Shown here one piece after another: positions 17,519-26,469 of a DNA stretch of 64,000 nt. Positions within the stretch are counted from its first letter, which is position 1. Each line of letters opens with the position of its first letter. The stretch is from assembly GCF_017794765.1 (NCBI RefSeq), contig NZ_CP051236.1, positions 3,562,691 through 3,626,690 on the forward strand. Direction: 5' to 3'. Below the pieces are notes generated by a model. It saw only the letters and a program-made list of their open reading frames with translations, was not told the DNA's origin and ran no database searches. The stretch is from Nitratireductor sp. (lineage in GTDB: Bacteria; Pseudomonadota; Alphaproteobacteria; Rhizobiales; Rhizobiaceae). Made by a program: the position numbers and the translations under genes.

Positions 17519-19861
17519 TCAGCGTGCGCCTTCCGCCCGGACCCGCTCCACCGCCATCAGCACACGCTCGGGCGTGGCCGGCGCATCGAGACGCGGGCAG
17601 ACCTTGTGATCGGCAACGCTCGCCACCGCATCGGACAGCGCATGAAGCACACACATGGCGAGCATGAAAGGCGGCTCGCCCACGGCCTTGGAGCGATGCA
17701 CCGTCGGTTCGGCGTTTTCCGCCCAGTCGGCAAGCGCCACGTTGAACACCTTTGGCCGGTCGGAAGCGAGCGGGATCTTGTAGGTGGAAGGCGCATGGGT
17801 TCTAAGCCGCCCCTTGCCGTCCCAGACCAGTTCTTCCGTCGTCAGCCAGCCCATGCCCTGAATGAAGCCGCCCTCGATCTGGCCAATGTCGATGGCGCGA
17901 TTCAGCGAACGCCCCGTTTCGTGCAGGATGTCGACGCGCTCGACCATGTATTCGCCGGTCAGCGTGTCGATGGAAACCTCGGCACAGGCGGCGCCATAGG
18001 CGAAATAGTAGAATGGCCGCCCCTCTCCCTTGTCGCGATCCCAGTGGATTTTCGGCGTCTTGTAGAAACCGGCGGCCGAAAGCTGGATGCGGGCCATATA
18101 GGCCTCGCGGATAAGCTCGGCGAAAGGGATTTCCTGATTGCCTATGCGTACACGACCCGGCAGGAACACGATCTGGTCTTTCGGCACGTCATGGGCTTCG
18201 GACGCGAAGTCGATCAGCCGGTTCTTGATCTGGCGTGCGGCATCCTGCGCGGCCATGCCGTTCAGATCGGAACCCGAGGAGGCCGCCGTGGCGGAGGTAT
18301 TGGGCACCTTGCCGGTGGTCGTGGCCGTGATCTTCACCTGATCGATATCGATCTGGAACTCTTCGGCCACCACCTGCGCCACCTTGGTGTAGAGCCCCTG
18401 CCCCATCTCGGTGCCGCCGTGGTTCAGATGCACGGACCCATCCGTGTAGACATGCACCAGCGCCCCGGCCTGGTTAAAATGCGTGGCCGTGAAGGAGATG
18501 CCGAATTTCACCGGTGTCAGCGCAAGACCGCGCTTGATGACCGGGCTTTTCGCGTTGAAGGCCGCGATTTCGCGTCGGCGCGCGGCATAATCGCTGCTCT
18601 CCTCCAGCTCGGCGATGACCCGTTCGGCGACATTGTCCTCCACCGTCTGGTGATAGGGCGTGACGTTGCGGTCGTCGGTGCCGTAAAGATTTTTCTTGCG
18701 GATTTCGAGCGGGTCTTTGCCCAGCGCAAAGGCCACCTCATCGATGATGCGTTCCGCGCCCACCATGCCCTGCGGCCCACCGAAACCGCGAAACGCGGTG
18801 TTGGACACGGTGTTGGTGTAGAGCGGGCGCGAGACGGCGCGCGCGGCGGGGTAGAAATAGGTATTGTCGCAGTGAAACAGCGCCCGGTCGGTCACCGGAC
18901 CGGAGAGATCGGCCGCATAGCCGCAGCGCGCAGCATAAGTGAAATCGACGCCGAGAATGGCACCTTCATCATCGAAACCGACCTCGTAGTCGATCAGGAA
19001 ATCGTGGCGCTTGCCAGTCGCCGTCATGTCGTCGTCGCGGTCCGGACGCAGCTTGACGGGACGGTTGAGCTTCTTGGCCGCGATGGCCGAGACAACGGCA
19101 AAGAGATTTGCCTGCGTTTCCTTGCCGCCGAACCCGCCACCCATGCGCCGCACCTCGATGGTGACGGCATGGGAAGAAACGCCCAGCGCATGCGCCACCA
19201 TGTGCTGCACCTCGCTCGGGTGCTGGGTGGAGGAAAAAACGGTCACGTCGCCATCCTCACCCGGCATGGCGAAGGCGATTTGCCCTTCCAGATAAAAATG
19301 GTCCTGCCCGCCAACCCGCATCTGCCCCTTGATGGAATGCGGGGCGGTGGCGATAGCCGCGGCACTGTCGCCGCGCTCAAGTTTCAGCGGCGCGGTGACA
19401 AGCCGCGCATCGGCGCCCGCATCGGCAATGTCGATCAGCGCCGGTTCTTCTGAATAGTCGATCTTCGCCAGACGGCATGCGCGGCGGGCGGCTTCGCGCG
19501 TTTCGGCAATCACGGCAAAGATCGGCTGGCCGAAGAACTGCACCCTTTCGTTCGTAAAAATGGGTTCGTCGTGCAACCCGGTGGGGCTGATGTCGTTTTC
19601 GCCGGGAATGTCGTCCGCCGTCAGAACGGCGACCACACCGGGCGCAGCACGCACCTTCGAGAGGTCCATGCTCGTGATCGTGCCATGCGCGACCTCGGAA
19701 AGACCGAGACAGGCATGCAGCGTGCCCGCCGGTTCGGGCATGTCGTCGATATAGACGGCTTCGCCGCTGACATGCTTGTGCGCGGAATCGTGTTTTTGAT
19801 CACTGGCGACACCACCGGCGATCCTCGCCTTTCCGGGATCAAGCGTTTCGTGCCGTGTCAT
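17519..19861 (-). CDS. xdhB: xanthine dehydrogenase, molybdopterin-binding subunit
   Basis: A 780-residue large subunit that hydroxylates hypoxanthine and xanthine to urate at the molybdenum centre. N-terminal EAVYIDDMPEP, then RRMGGGFGGKE (about 240), AFRGFGGPQG (about 358) and the active-site KAVGEPPFMLA (about 730, containing the catalytic glutamate) are all intact. The length matches bacterial XdhB. It begins 2 nt after xdhA ends and works with XdhA as a heterotetramer in the cytosol. Confidence 0.96.
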   Translation of the reverse strand: MTRHETLDPGKARIAGGVASDQKHDSAHKHVSGEAVYIDDMPEPAGTLHACLGLSEVAHGTITSMDLSKVRAAPGVVAVLTADDIPGENDISPTGLHDEPIFTNERVQFFGQPIFAVIAETREAARRACRLAKIDYSEEPALIDIADAGADARLVTAPLKLERGDSAAAIATAPHSIKGQMRVGGQDHFYLEGQIAFAMPGEDGDVTVFSSTQHPSEVQHMVAHALGVSSHAVTIEVRRMGGGFGGKETQANLFAVVSAIAAKKLNRPVKLRPDRDDDMTATGKRHDFLIDYEVGFDDEGAILGVDFTYAARCGYAADLSGPVTDRALFHCDNTYFYPAARAVSRPLYTNTVSNTAFRGFGGPQGMVGAERIIDEVAFALGKDPLEIRKKNLYGTDDRNVTPYHQTVEDNVAERVIAELEESSDYAARRREIAAFNAKSPVIKRGLALTPVKFGISFTATHFNQAGALVHVYTDGSVHLNHGGTEMGQGLYTKVAQVVAEEFQIDIDQVKITATTTGKVPNTSATAASSGSDLNGMAAQDAARQIKNRLIDFASEAHDVPKDQIVFLPGRVRIGNQEIPFAELIREAYMARIQLSAAGFYKTPKIHWDRDKGEGRPFYYFAYGAACAEVSIDTLTGEYMVERVDILHETGRSLNRAIDIGQIEGGFIQGMGWLTTEELVWDGKGRLRTHAPSTYKIPLASDRPKVFNVALADWAENAEPTVHRSKAVGEPPFMLAMCVLHALSDAVASVADHKVCPRLDAPATPERVLMAVERVRAEGAR

Positions 19862-19863
19862 GA

Positions 19864-21327
19864 TCAGGCCGCCTCATATCTGGAGAGGTTTGCCGGGTTG
19901 CCCATGCTTTCAACGTAGAAGCGGCGCAGCAGGTTCTTCGCCGCCATCATGCGATAGTCGGCGGAGGCACGCATGTCGCTGATCGGCTGGAAATCTTTCT
20001 CATAGGCCGAAAGTGCTGCCTCGACCGTTTCCTCAGTCCACGCCTTTCCGACAAGCGCTGCCTCGACGGCTTTTGCGCGTTTCGGCGTCGCAGCCATGCC
20101 GCCATAGGCGATGCGGGCGGCCTCAACCCGGCCATCGGCGATCGTGAGATCGAACGCGCCGAGAACCGCCGTGATGTCTTCATCCCGACGCTTGGAAATT
20201 TTCCACACCGCGAAACGGGAGGCCGCATCGGGCACCGGCACATGCACCGCCTCGACGAATTCGCCGGGCGCACGATTCTGTTTGCCATAGTCGATGAAGA
20301 AATCTTCCAGCGGAATGGTGCGGCGCGCGCTGCCCTTGCGCAGCGTAAGGGTTGCGCCAAGGGCGATCAGCGGAGGAGGCGTGTCGCCGATGGGCGAGCC
20401 ATTGGCGATGTTGCCGCCAATCGTACCCATATTGCGCACCTGCTCGCCGCCAATGCGGTCGATCAGTGCGCCCAGCGCGGGAATGCGTTTCGCCAGAAAT
20501 GAGAATGCATCGGAATAGCTGACGCCAGCGCCAATGTGGATCGCGCCATTTTCTTCGTGGCTATCGCGCAATTCATCGAGCCCCCCGATGAACACCACAG
20601 GCGCGATCTCGCGCATGAACTTCGTGACCCACAACCCCACATCCGTGGCACCGGCGACGACAGTGGCGTCGGGCTCGCTTTCGAGAATCGTGGCGAAATC
20701 GTCGACATCGGTCGGGATGACCAGGCGGTCCCTGCCGGAACCGATCTCCACCCTCGCCCCATCCTTCATCTGATTGAGCGCGGCGATGACCGCAGCGCGT
20801 TCCGTGGCCAGCGGATCCGATACCGCATCACCATAGGTGGAGACCGACAAAGCGGCGCGCACAATGGGTTCGTAACCCGTACAGCGGCAGAGATTGCCCT
20901 GCAGAGCCTTTTCGACGGCTCTCTCGGAAGGTTTCGGCTCGCGCATCCAGAGCGCATAGAGCGACATGACGAAGCCCGGCGTGCAGAAACCGCATTGCGA
21001 ACCGTGATGGTCGACAAGTGCCTGCTGCACCGGGTGCAGGCTGCCATCGGCGCGCTTCAGATGCTCCACAGTCACCACGTGACAGGCATCGAGCGAACCC
21101 AGAAAGCGGATGCAGGCATTGACGCTCTCATAGACGAGTTCGCCCTTGCGCAACCGCCCGACAAGAATGGTACAGGCACCGCAATCGCCTTCCGCGCAGC
21201 CTTCCTTTGTGCCCGTCAGACGCTGCCGCAGGCGCAGATAATCGAGCAGGGTTTCGTCCGGGCGGACATTGCCCAGCGCCACCGGCGTGCCGTTCAACAG
21301 AAAGCGGATTTCAGAACGCGCTTTCAT
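19864..21327 (-). CDS. xdhA: xanthine dehydrogenase, FeS/FAD subunit
   Basis: A 487-residue small subunit carrying electrons from molybdenum to NAD. Two [2Fe-2S] sites are visible: EGCAEGDCGACTIL (about 42-55), and QCGFCTPGF with NLCRCTGYEPI (about 112-155). An FAD domain follows from about 190 (TDVGLWVTK, GTIGGNIANGSPIGDTPP) and a CO-dehydrogenase-flavoprotein C-terminal domain. Its start overlaps the uraH stop by one base (TGATG), so translation is coupled. Confidence 0.95.
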   Translation of the reverse strand: MKARSEIRFLLNGTPVALGNVRPDETLLDYLRLRQRLTGTKEGCAEGDCGACTILVGRLRKGELVYESVNACIRFLGSLDACHVVTVEHLKRADGSLHPVQQALVDHHGSQCGFCTPGFVMSLYALWMREPKPSERAVEKALQGNLCRCTGYEPIVRAALSVSTYGDAVSDPLATERAAVIAALNQMKDGARVEIGSGRDRLVIPTDVDDFATILESEPDATVVAGATDVGLWVTKFMREIAPVVFIGGLDELRDSHEENGAIHIGAGVSYSDAFSFLAKRIPALGALIDRIGGEQVRNMGTIGGNIANGSPIGDTPPPLIALGATLTLRKGSARRTIPLEDFFIDYGKQNRAPGEFVEAVHVPVPDAASRFAVWKISKRRDEDITAVLGAFDLTIADGRVEAARIAYGGMAATPKRAKAVEAALVGKAWTEETVEAALSAYEKDFQPISDMRASADYRMMAAKNLLRRFYVESMGNPANLSRYEAA

Positions 21328-21692
21328 CAGCTTCCCCTGTAGGTGGAGTAGCCATAGGGCGAGAGAAGCAAGGGCACGTGATAATGCGCGTGCTCGGCCA
21401 TGCCGAAGCGGATCGGAACCTGATCGAGAAAGGCCGGGGCCGGCAGATCGGCACCCTGTGCCCGCAGATAGGCGCCAGCCTCGAACACCAGTTCATAGAA
21501 ACCGGTGCGAAACGCCTTTCCGGCAAGCAGCGGCGCATCGCAGCGGCCATCGCTGTTGGTCGTGACGGTTTTCACATGAACTCTCGCCTCGCCCTCCAGA
21601 CGATAAAGCGCGATCTCCAGCCCTCCTGCCGGATTGCCGCTGGCCGTGTCCAGCACATGGGTCGTCAGACGACCCTCACCCGCATTGCTCAT
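21327..21692 (-). CDS. uraH: 5-hydroxyisourate hydrolase
   Basis: A 121-residue transthyretin-like enzyme that opens 5-hydroxyisourate to OHCU. It ends in the diagnostic YRGS tetrapeptide, and has [14 protein letters not shown] near the start and [19 protein letters not shown] at the end, giving the conserved catalytic His and Arg positions. I choose ATG 21692 because AGGGAGG lies 5 nt upstream; a GTG at 21707 is in frame. It is the first gene of the uraH-xdhABC operon and is divergent from puuE-uraD. Confidence 0.95.
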   Translation of the reverse strand: MSNAGEGRLTTHVLDTASGNPAGGLEIALYRLEGEARVHVKTVTTNSDGRCDAPLLAGKAFRTGFYELVFEAGAYLRAQGADLPAPAFLDQVPIRFGMAEHAHYHVPLLLSPYGYSTYRGS

Positions 21693-21800
21693 GCGGCCTC
21701 CCTTCACATTCGATCAAGCCACTTGCCCGTCGACCTCTTGATTGTGGGGCAAATTCATTGCGAGCATAAGAGGACGCGCGAAGGAAGAACAACAAAACTC

Positions 21801-21819
21801 TTTCAAATTTTTCAGGAAA
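21801..21819. promoter_or_regulatory. candidate purine-cluster operator B (TTTC-N11-GAAA)
   Basis: In the 183-bp uraH/puuE divergent region, CTTTCAAA-N7-GGAAA (21800-21819) matches operator A at 15168-15187 in all thirteen specified positions and spacing. It lies about 57 bp before the puuE start. Confidence 0.5.
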
Positions 21820-21875
21820 GTCCCTTCCTCATTTCATCTATTATCCTTGCCAATAGCGAATTTCGGACAGATTGC

Positions 21876-23312
21876 ATGACCCGTTACCTCAGAAACATGA
21901 TCGGCTATGGCCAGACCCCACCCAGTGCCGACTGGCCCGGCAGTGCCAGGGTCGCCGTGCAGTTCGTCGTCAATTACGAGGAAGGCGGAGAAAACTGCAT
22001 TCTGCATGGCGACGAGGCTTCGGAAGCCTTTCTTTCGGAAGTGGTGGGCGCGGCCCCCTGGCCCGGCATGCGCCACTGGAATATGGAATCGATTTATGAG
22101 TATGGCGCGCGGTCCGGCTTTTGGCGGCTTCACCGCATGTTCACGGCAGCCGGTGTGCCCGTCACGGTTTTCGGTGTCGCTTCGGCGCTTGCCCGCAGCC
22201 CGGGACAGGTGGAAGCGATGCAGGAGGCCGGCTGGGAAATCGCCTCGCACGGTCTGAAATGGATCGACTACCGCGCTCACACGGAAAAAAGCGAGCGGGA
22301 CGACCTTCTGGAGGCAATCCGGCTGCACACCGAAGTGGTAGGCGAGCGCCCGCGCGGCCTCTACCTCGGCCGCACCTCGGTCAACTCGGTGAAACTGGCC
22401 ATCGAGGAAGGCGGGTTCGACTGGATTTCCGACACCTATGACGACGACCTGCCCTACTGGATCGACCATGATGGACAGGGGCACGGCACGCGGCCGCAGC
22501 TGGTCATTCCCTATACGCTCGACGCAAACGACATGCGCTTTGCCACGGCGCAGGGCTTCAACTCGGGCGATCAGTTTTTCAGCTATCTGAAAGACGCCTT
22601 CGACACGCTTTATGCCGAGGGGGAAGCAGGCCGGCCGGGCATGATGAGCATCGGCCTTCATTGCCGGCTCGCAGGCAGGCCGGGACGCGCCGCGGCCCTT
22701 CAGCGCTTCATAGACTATGTGAAAAGCCACGACCATGTGTGGCTGGCGACACGGGGCGAGATCGCCCGGTACTGGCGCGAAAAGCACCCATATGAAGCGC
22801 CGGCCCTGCGCCCGAGCCGCATGAGCGAACCGGAATTCATCGAACGGTTCGGCAGCATCTACGAACACTCACCGTGGATCGCCGAGCGCGCGGCCAAGCT
22901 GGAGCTCGGCCCTGCGCATGACACGGCTGGCGGCCTTGCCAATGCTCTGGCACGTGTCTTCCGCTCGGCCAGCGCAGACGAACGCCTTGGCGTTCTAAGG
23001 GCCCACCCAGACCTGGCCGGAAAACTGGCGGCGGCCAAAAGGCTGACCCAAGAATCGAGCCGGGAGCAGGCCTCAGCCGGGCTCGATGCGCTGACCGACA
23101 GCGAACGCGCGCGCTTCACCGAGCTCAACACCGCCTATACGGAGAAATTCGGCTTTCCCTTCATCATTGCCGTCAAGGACAACACCAGGGACAGTATATT
23201 GAGGGCGTTCGAGGCCCGGCTTGAAAACAGCCGCGACGAGGAGTTCGCCACTGCCTGTCGGCAGGTGGAGCGGATCGCCCGGCTGCGGCTCAACGACATC
23301 CTTCCCGCGTGA
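21876..23312 (+). CDS. puuE: PuuE-type allantoinase fused to OHCU decarboxylase (UraD)
   Basis: A 478-residue two-domain protein. Residues 1-305 are a polysaccharide-deacetylase-fold allantoinase (NYEEGGENCILHGDE, EIASHGLKWIDY, SIGLHCRLAGRPGR), which opens allantoin to allantoate. From about residue 316 a UraD domain follows: FIERFGSIYEHSPWIAERA, HPDLAG at 377-382 and ELNTAYTEKFGFPFIIAVK (about 416-434). UraD decarboxylates OHCU to S-allantoin, so one polypeptide does two consecutive steps. The start is ATG 21876; the frame is open further upstream but that part is antisense to uraH and xdhA. It heads a four-gene run on the plus strand. Confidence 0.93.
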   Translation: MTRYLRNMIGYGQTPPSADWPGSARVAVQFVVNYEEGGENCILHGDEASEAFLSEVVGAAPWPGMRHWNMESIYEYGARSGFWRLHRMFTAAGVPVTVFGVASALARSPGQVEAMQEAGWEIASHGLKWIDYRAHTEKSERDDLLEAIRLHTEVVGERPRGLYLGRTSVNSVKLAIEEGGFDWISDTYDDDLPYWIDHDGQGHGTRPQLVIPYTLDANDMRFATAQGFNSGDQFFSYLKDAFDTLYAEGEAGRPGMMSIGLHCRLAGRPGRAAALQRFIDYVKSHDHVWLATRGEIARYWREKHPYEAPALRPSRMSEPEFIERFGSIYEHSPWIAERAAKLELGPAHDTAGGLANALARVFRSASADERLGVLRAHPDLAGKLAAAKRLTQESSREQASAGLDALTDSERARFTELNTAYTEKFGFPFIIAVKDNTRDSILRAFEARLENSRDEEFATACRQVERIARLRLNDILPA

Positions 23313-23328
23313 GATCAGGACAAAGAAG

Positions 23329-24165
23329 ATGAGCGCCCGCACCTACTACGCACCGCATGGCGGGCACCCGCCGCAGACCCAGCTCCTGACAGATCGCGCG
23401 GTTCTGACCGACGCCTATGCACTGATACCCAAGGGCGTCATGCAGGACATCGTCACAAGCCTGCTGCCGTTCTGGGAGAAGACGCGCTGCTGGATCATCG
23501 CGCGGCCGCTCTCCGGTTTTGCCGAGACGTTTTCACAATACATCATGGAAGTGGAACCAGGCGGCGGCAGCGACCGGGCGGAACTCGATGAGACCGCGGA
23601 AGGCGTGCTTTTTATCGTCGAGGGCGAGCTGACCGTCGAGATCGCCGGCGAAACGCACAAGATGACGCCCGGCGGCTACGCCTATCTGCCGCCATCGAGT
23701 GGCTGGACCGCTCACAACCGGGGAAATGCACCCGCGCGCTTTCACTGGATCCGCAAGGCCTATGAGCCTGTCGCCGGTCTCGACGCGCCTGATCCGCTAT
23801 TTCTGAATGAAGCCGATATCGCGCCCTCTCCCATGCCGGGAACGGATGGGAAATGGGCAACGACACGCTTTGTCGATCCGGCCGATCTGCGCCACGACAT
23901 GCATGTAACCATCGTCACGCTGGAGCCGGGCGCGGTGATCCCCTTCGCCGAAACGCATGTCATGGAACACGGTCTCTATGTGCTGGAAGGCAAGGCCGTC
24001 TACCGGCTCAATCAGGACTGGGTGGAGGTGGAAGCCGGCGATTTCATGTGGTTGCGCGCCTTCTGCCCGCAGGCCTGTTATGCGGGCGGGCCGGGCAATT
24101 TCCGCTACCTGCTCTACAAGGACGTCAATCGGCACGCAAAACTCGCCGGCGGGTTCGCGCGATGA
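23329..24165 (+). CDS. allE: (S)-ureidoglycine aminohydrolase
   Basis: A 278-residue double-cupin (YlbA/UGlyAH) enzyme that releases ammonia from S-ureidoglycine to give S-ureidoglycolate. The N-terminal YYAPHGGHPPQTQLLTDRAV and the C-terminal cupin with VMEHGLYVLEGKAVYRLN and GDFMWLRAFCPQACYAGG are typical; Glu, His and His ligands for manganese are in the second cupin. It starts 16 nt after puuE-uraD and overlaps allA by 4 nt (ATGA). It needs ureidoglycine made by an allantoate amidohydrolase that is not in this window. Confidence 0.93.
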   Translation: MSARTYYAPHGGHPPQTQLLTDRAVLTDAYALIPKGVMQDIVTSLLPFWEKTRCWIIARPLSGFAETFSQYIMEVEPGGGSDRAELDETAEGVLFIVEGELTVEIAGETHKMTPGGYAYLPPSSGWTAHNRGNAPARFHWIRKAYEPVAGLDAPDPLFLNEADIAPSPMPGTDGKWATTRFVDPADLRHDMHVTIVTLEPGAVIPFAETHVMEHGLYVLEGKAVYRLNQDWVEVEAGDFMWLRAFCPQACYAGGPGNFRYLLYKDVNRHAKLAGGFAR

Positions 24166-24662
24166 AACGGATCGAGGCCGAGACACTGACACGCACAGCC
24201 TTCGCGCCATTCGGCGACGTGATCGAGACCGAAGGCGCGGAAAGCTTCCTGATCAATGCCGACAAGTGCCGCCGCTTTCACGATCTGGCGACGGTGGAGA
24301 CGGCGGGCGAGAACGCCCGCGTTCTGATCAATATCTTTCGTGGCACGCCCTATGCACTGCCGCTCAGGCTTTCGATGGTCGAGCGGCACCCGCTTGGAAG
24401 CCAGGCCTTCATGCCGCTTTCGCGAGCGCCCTTTCTGGTGATCGTGTGCCCGGATGAAAGCGGGCGACCCGGCGAACCCCGCGCCTTCATCACCCGCCCC
24501 GGACAGGGCGTGAACTATGCGCGCAGCACATGGCATGGCGTCCTGACGCCCATCGGCGAACCGCAGGATTTCGTCGTGGTCGACCGTGGCGGAGACGGCA
24601 ACAATCTGGAAGAATTCCACTTCCCCGACCCCTTTGAAATCACGGTGCCATCGCTCACATGA
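24162..24662 (+). CDS. allA: ureidoglycolate lyase
   Basis: A 166-residue enzyme that splits S-ureidoglycolate into glyoxylate and urea, the last purine-ring step. Motifs include TAFAPFGDVIE, INIFRG, MVERHPLGSQAFMPL and FITRPGQGVNYARSTWHG, as in AllA. The start ATG 24162 overlaps the allE stop by 4 nt; the frame upstream is only the shadow of allE. Glyoxylate made here explains the glycerate kinase at 11.3 kb. Urease genes are not in the window. Confidence 0.94.
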   Translation: MKRIEAETLTRTAFAPFGDVIETEGAESFLINADKCRRFHDLATVETAGENARVLINIFRGTPYALPLRLSMVERHPLGSQAFMPLSRAPFLVIVCPDESGRPGEPRAFITRPGQGVNYARSTWHGVLTPIGEPQDFVVVDRGGDGNNLEEFHFPDPFEITVPSLT

Positions 24663-25258
24663 CCGCCCCCGACATTCACCTCATCAACCGGCTGCTCGAC
24701 GTGATCGAAGAGGATATCCTGCCGAAAACTGCAGAAGGCGTCGCCCATGGCAACAAGCTCTTCGGCGCGGCGATCCTGAAGAAAAGCGATCTTTCTCTGG
24801 TGCTTGCCGAGACCAACAATGAGCTGGAAAACCCGCTCTGGCATGGCGAGGTGCACACGCTGAAGCGGTTTTACGAACTCCCGATAGATGCACGGCCCGA
24901 TACGAAGGACTGCATTTTCCTCTCCACCCACGAGCCCTGCTCGCTGTGTCTATCGGCGATCACCTGGACCGGCTTCGACAATTTCTATTATCTGTTCAGC
25001 CACGAGGATTCGCGCGACGCGTTTGCGATCCCGCACGATCTGAAGATTTTGAAGGAAGTTTTCACGCTGGAGCCCGGCGGTTACAATGCCGAAAACGCCT
25101 TCTGGAAAAGCTACGCCCTGCCCGCTCTCGCTACGGCGCTGCCGAAGGCTGACGCGGAAATCGTGAAAGCGCGAATTGCCGCGCTTTCCACAGCCTATGC
25201 CGCGCTTTCCGAGCGCTATCAGGACGGCAAGGCGGAGAACGACATTCCGCTGAATTGA
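24659..25258 (+). CDS. cytidine/deoxycytidylate-deaminase-fold nucleoside or base deaminase
   Basis: A 199-residue zinc deaminase. The zinc motifs are HGEVHTL (about 61) and STHEPCSLC (about 86-94), giving His, catalytic Glu and two Cys. The ATG overlaps the allA stop by 4 nt, so it is translated with the purine genes. A purine substrate (guanine, adenine or a nucleoside) is plausible from context, in which case it would be a second deaminase beside GuaD. The C-terminal half is longer and more divergent than in typical short guanine deaminases. Family sure, substrate not. Confidence 0.82.
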   Translation: MTAPDIHLINRLLDVIEEDILPKTAEGVAHGNKLFGAAILKKSDLSLVLAETNNELENPLWHGEVHTLKRFYELPIDARPDTKDCIFLSTHEPCSLCLSAITWTGFDNFYYLFSHEDSRDAFAIPHDLKILKEVFTLEPGGYNAENAFWKSYALPALATALPKADAEIVKARIAALSTAYAALSERYQDGKAENDIPLN

Positions 25259-25323
25259 CTGGTGTGGCGGGCAGCTTGCGCCGTGGCCTGTCAGCGTTCT
25301 CCGCTCAAGCGCCCAGCCAGACC

Positions 25324-26469
25324 TCAGATGCAGGCTTCGAAGAGCGCCTTCGTGTTGGCTGCGGTCAGCTTGACCGGGTTGCCCCCACCACTCGGATCCT
25401 CCAGAGCCATTTCCACCATCTCGTCGATGCGGTCCGTGCCCACACCCATGTCGCCGAGGCGGTCGGGAATGCCGAGTTCGTCCCGGAGCTGCATCACGAA
25501 ATCGAAGAATCCGTCAAACCCGCCCGCAATGCCCAGATAGGCTGCGGCGGCAGCTATGCGTTCCTCGATCTCCGGCCGATTGAGTTTCAGCACAGCCGGC
25601 ATCACCACTGCATTCGTCGTGCCGTGATGGGTGTTGTAGAGCGCTCCGACCGGGTGCGAGATCGCATGGATGGCGCCAAGCCCCTTCTGAAACGCAACTG
25701 CACCCATGGCGGCAGCGCTCATCATATGGGCGCGGGCCTCCAGGTCGCTTCCATCGCGGTAGGCACGGGGGAGATATTCCTTCACGAGCCGAAGCCCCTC
25801 AAGAGCGATGCCCTGGCTCATCGGATGGTAGAAGGACGAGCAATAGGCTTCGAGGCAGTGCGCGAAGGCATCCATGCCGGTGCCAGCGGTGATTGCCTTG
25901 GGCATGCCCACGGTCAGTTCCGGATCGCAGATCACGACCGAAGGGAGCACCTTGGGATGGAAGATGATTTTCTTCACATGGGTTTGGGAGTTCGTGACAA
26001 CGCCTGCACGCCCCACTTCCGAGCCGGTGCCGGCTGTCGTGGGAACGGCCACGTTTGGTGCGATTTTCGACGCATCCGCGCGGGTCCACCAGTCGCCGAT
26101 GTCCTCGAAGTCCCAGACCGGTCGTGTCTGACCCGCCATGAAGGCGATCAGCTTGCCGAGATCGAGCCCCGAACCGCCGCCAAATGCGACCACACCATCA
26201 TGACCGCCATCCCTGAAAACCTTCACGCCGGCTTCGAGGTTCTTGTCATTCGGGTTGGGATCGACTTCCGAGAACATGGCCCGCCCGAGGCCCGCGGCCT
26301 CCAGAATGTCGAGCGCGTTCTTCGTGATGTCCATGCCGGCAAGACCCCGGTCGGTTACCAGAAGCGGGTTTGAAATTCCGGCTGCATTGCAGGCCTCGGC
26401 CAGTTCCCTGATGCGCCCCGCGCCAAACCGTACCGCGGTGGGATAAGACCAGTTTCCTTCGAGCTTCAT
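25324..26469 (-). CDS. iron-containing (type III) alcohol dehydrogenase
   Basis: A 381-residue NAD-dependent alcohol dehydrogenase. Start ATG 26469 (MKLEGNWSYP) overlaps the aldehyde dehydrogenase stop by 4 nt. Cofactor motif GGGSGLDLGK (about 91-100), PTTAGTGSEVGRAGV (about 136) and the metal ligands DAFAHCLEAY (Asp and His, about 195-200), HAISHPVGA and NTHHGT (about 262-278) are intact. It is the last gene of the TRAP/GS/ALDH operon, so its alcohol is probably the imported compound or a gamma-glutamyl derivative of it. Confidence 0.92.
   Translation of the reverse strand: MKLEGNWSYPTAVRFGAGRIRELAEACNAAGISNPLLVTDRGLAGMDITKNALDILEAAGLGRAMFSEVDPNPNDKNLEAGVKVFRDGGHDGVVAFGGGSGLDLGKLIAFMAGQTRPVWDFEDIGDWWTRADASKIAPNVAVPTTAGTGSEVGRAGVVTNSQTHVKKIIFHPKVLPSVVICDPELTVGMPKAITAGTGMDAFAHCLEAYCSSFYHPMSQGIALEGLRLVKEYLPRAYRDGSDLEARAHMMSAAAMGAVAFQKGLGAIHAISHPVGALYNTHHGTTNAVVMPAVLKLNRPEIEERIAAAAAYLGIAGGFDGFFDFVMQLRDELGIPDRLGDMGVGTDRIDEMVEMALEDPSGGGNPVKLTAANTKALFEACI

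Noticed and set aside
17606..19453. 615-codon plus-strand open frame opposite xdhB
   Set aside because: Antisense shadow of a high-GC gene; xdhB has every cofactor motif, the other frame none.
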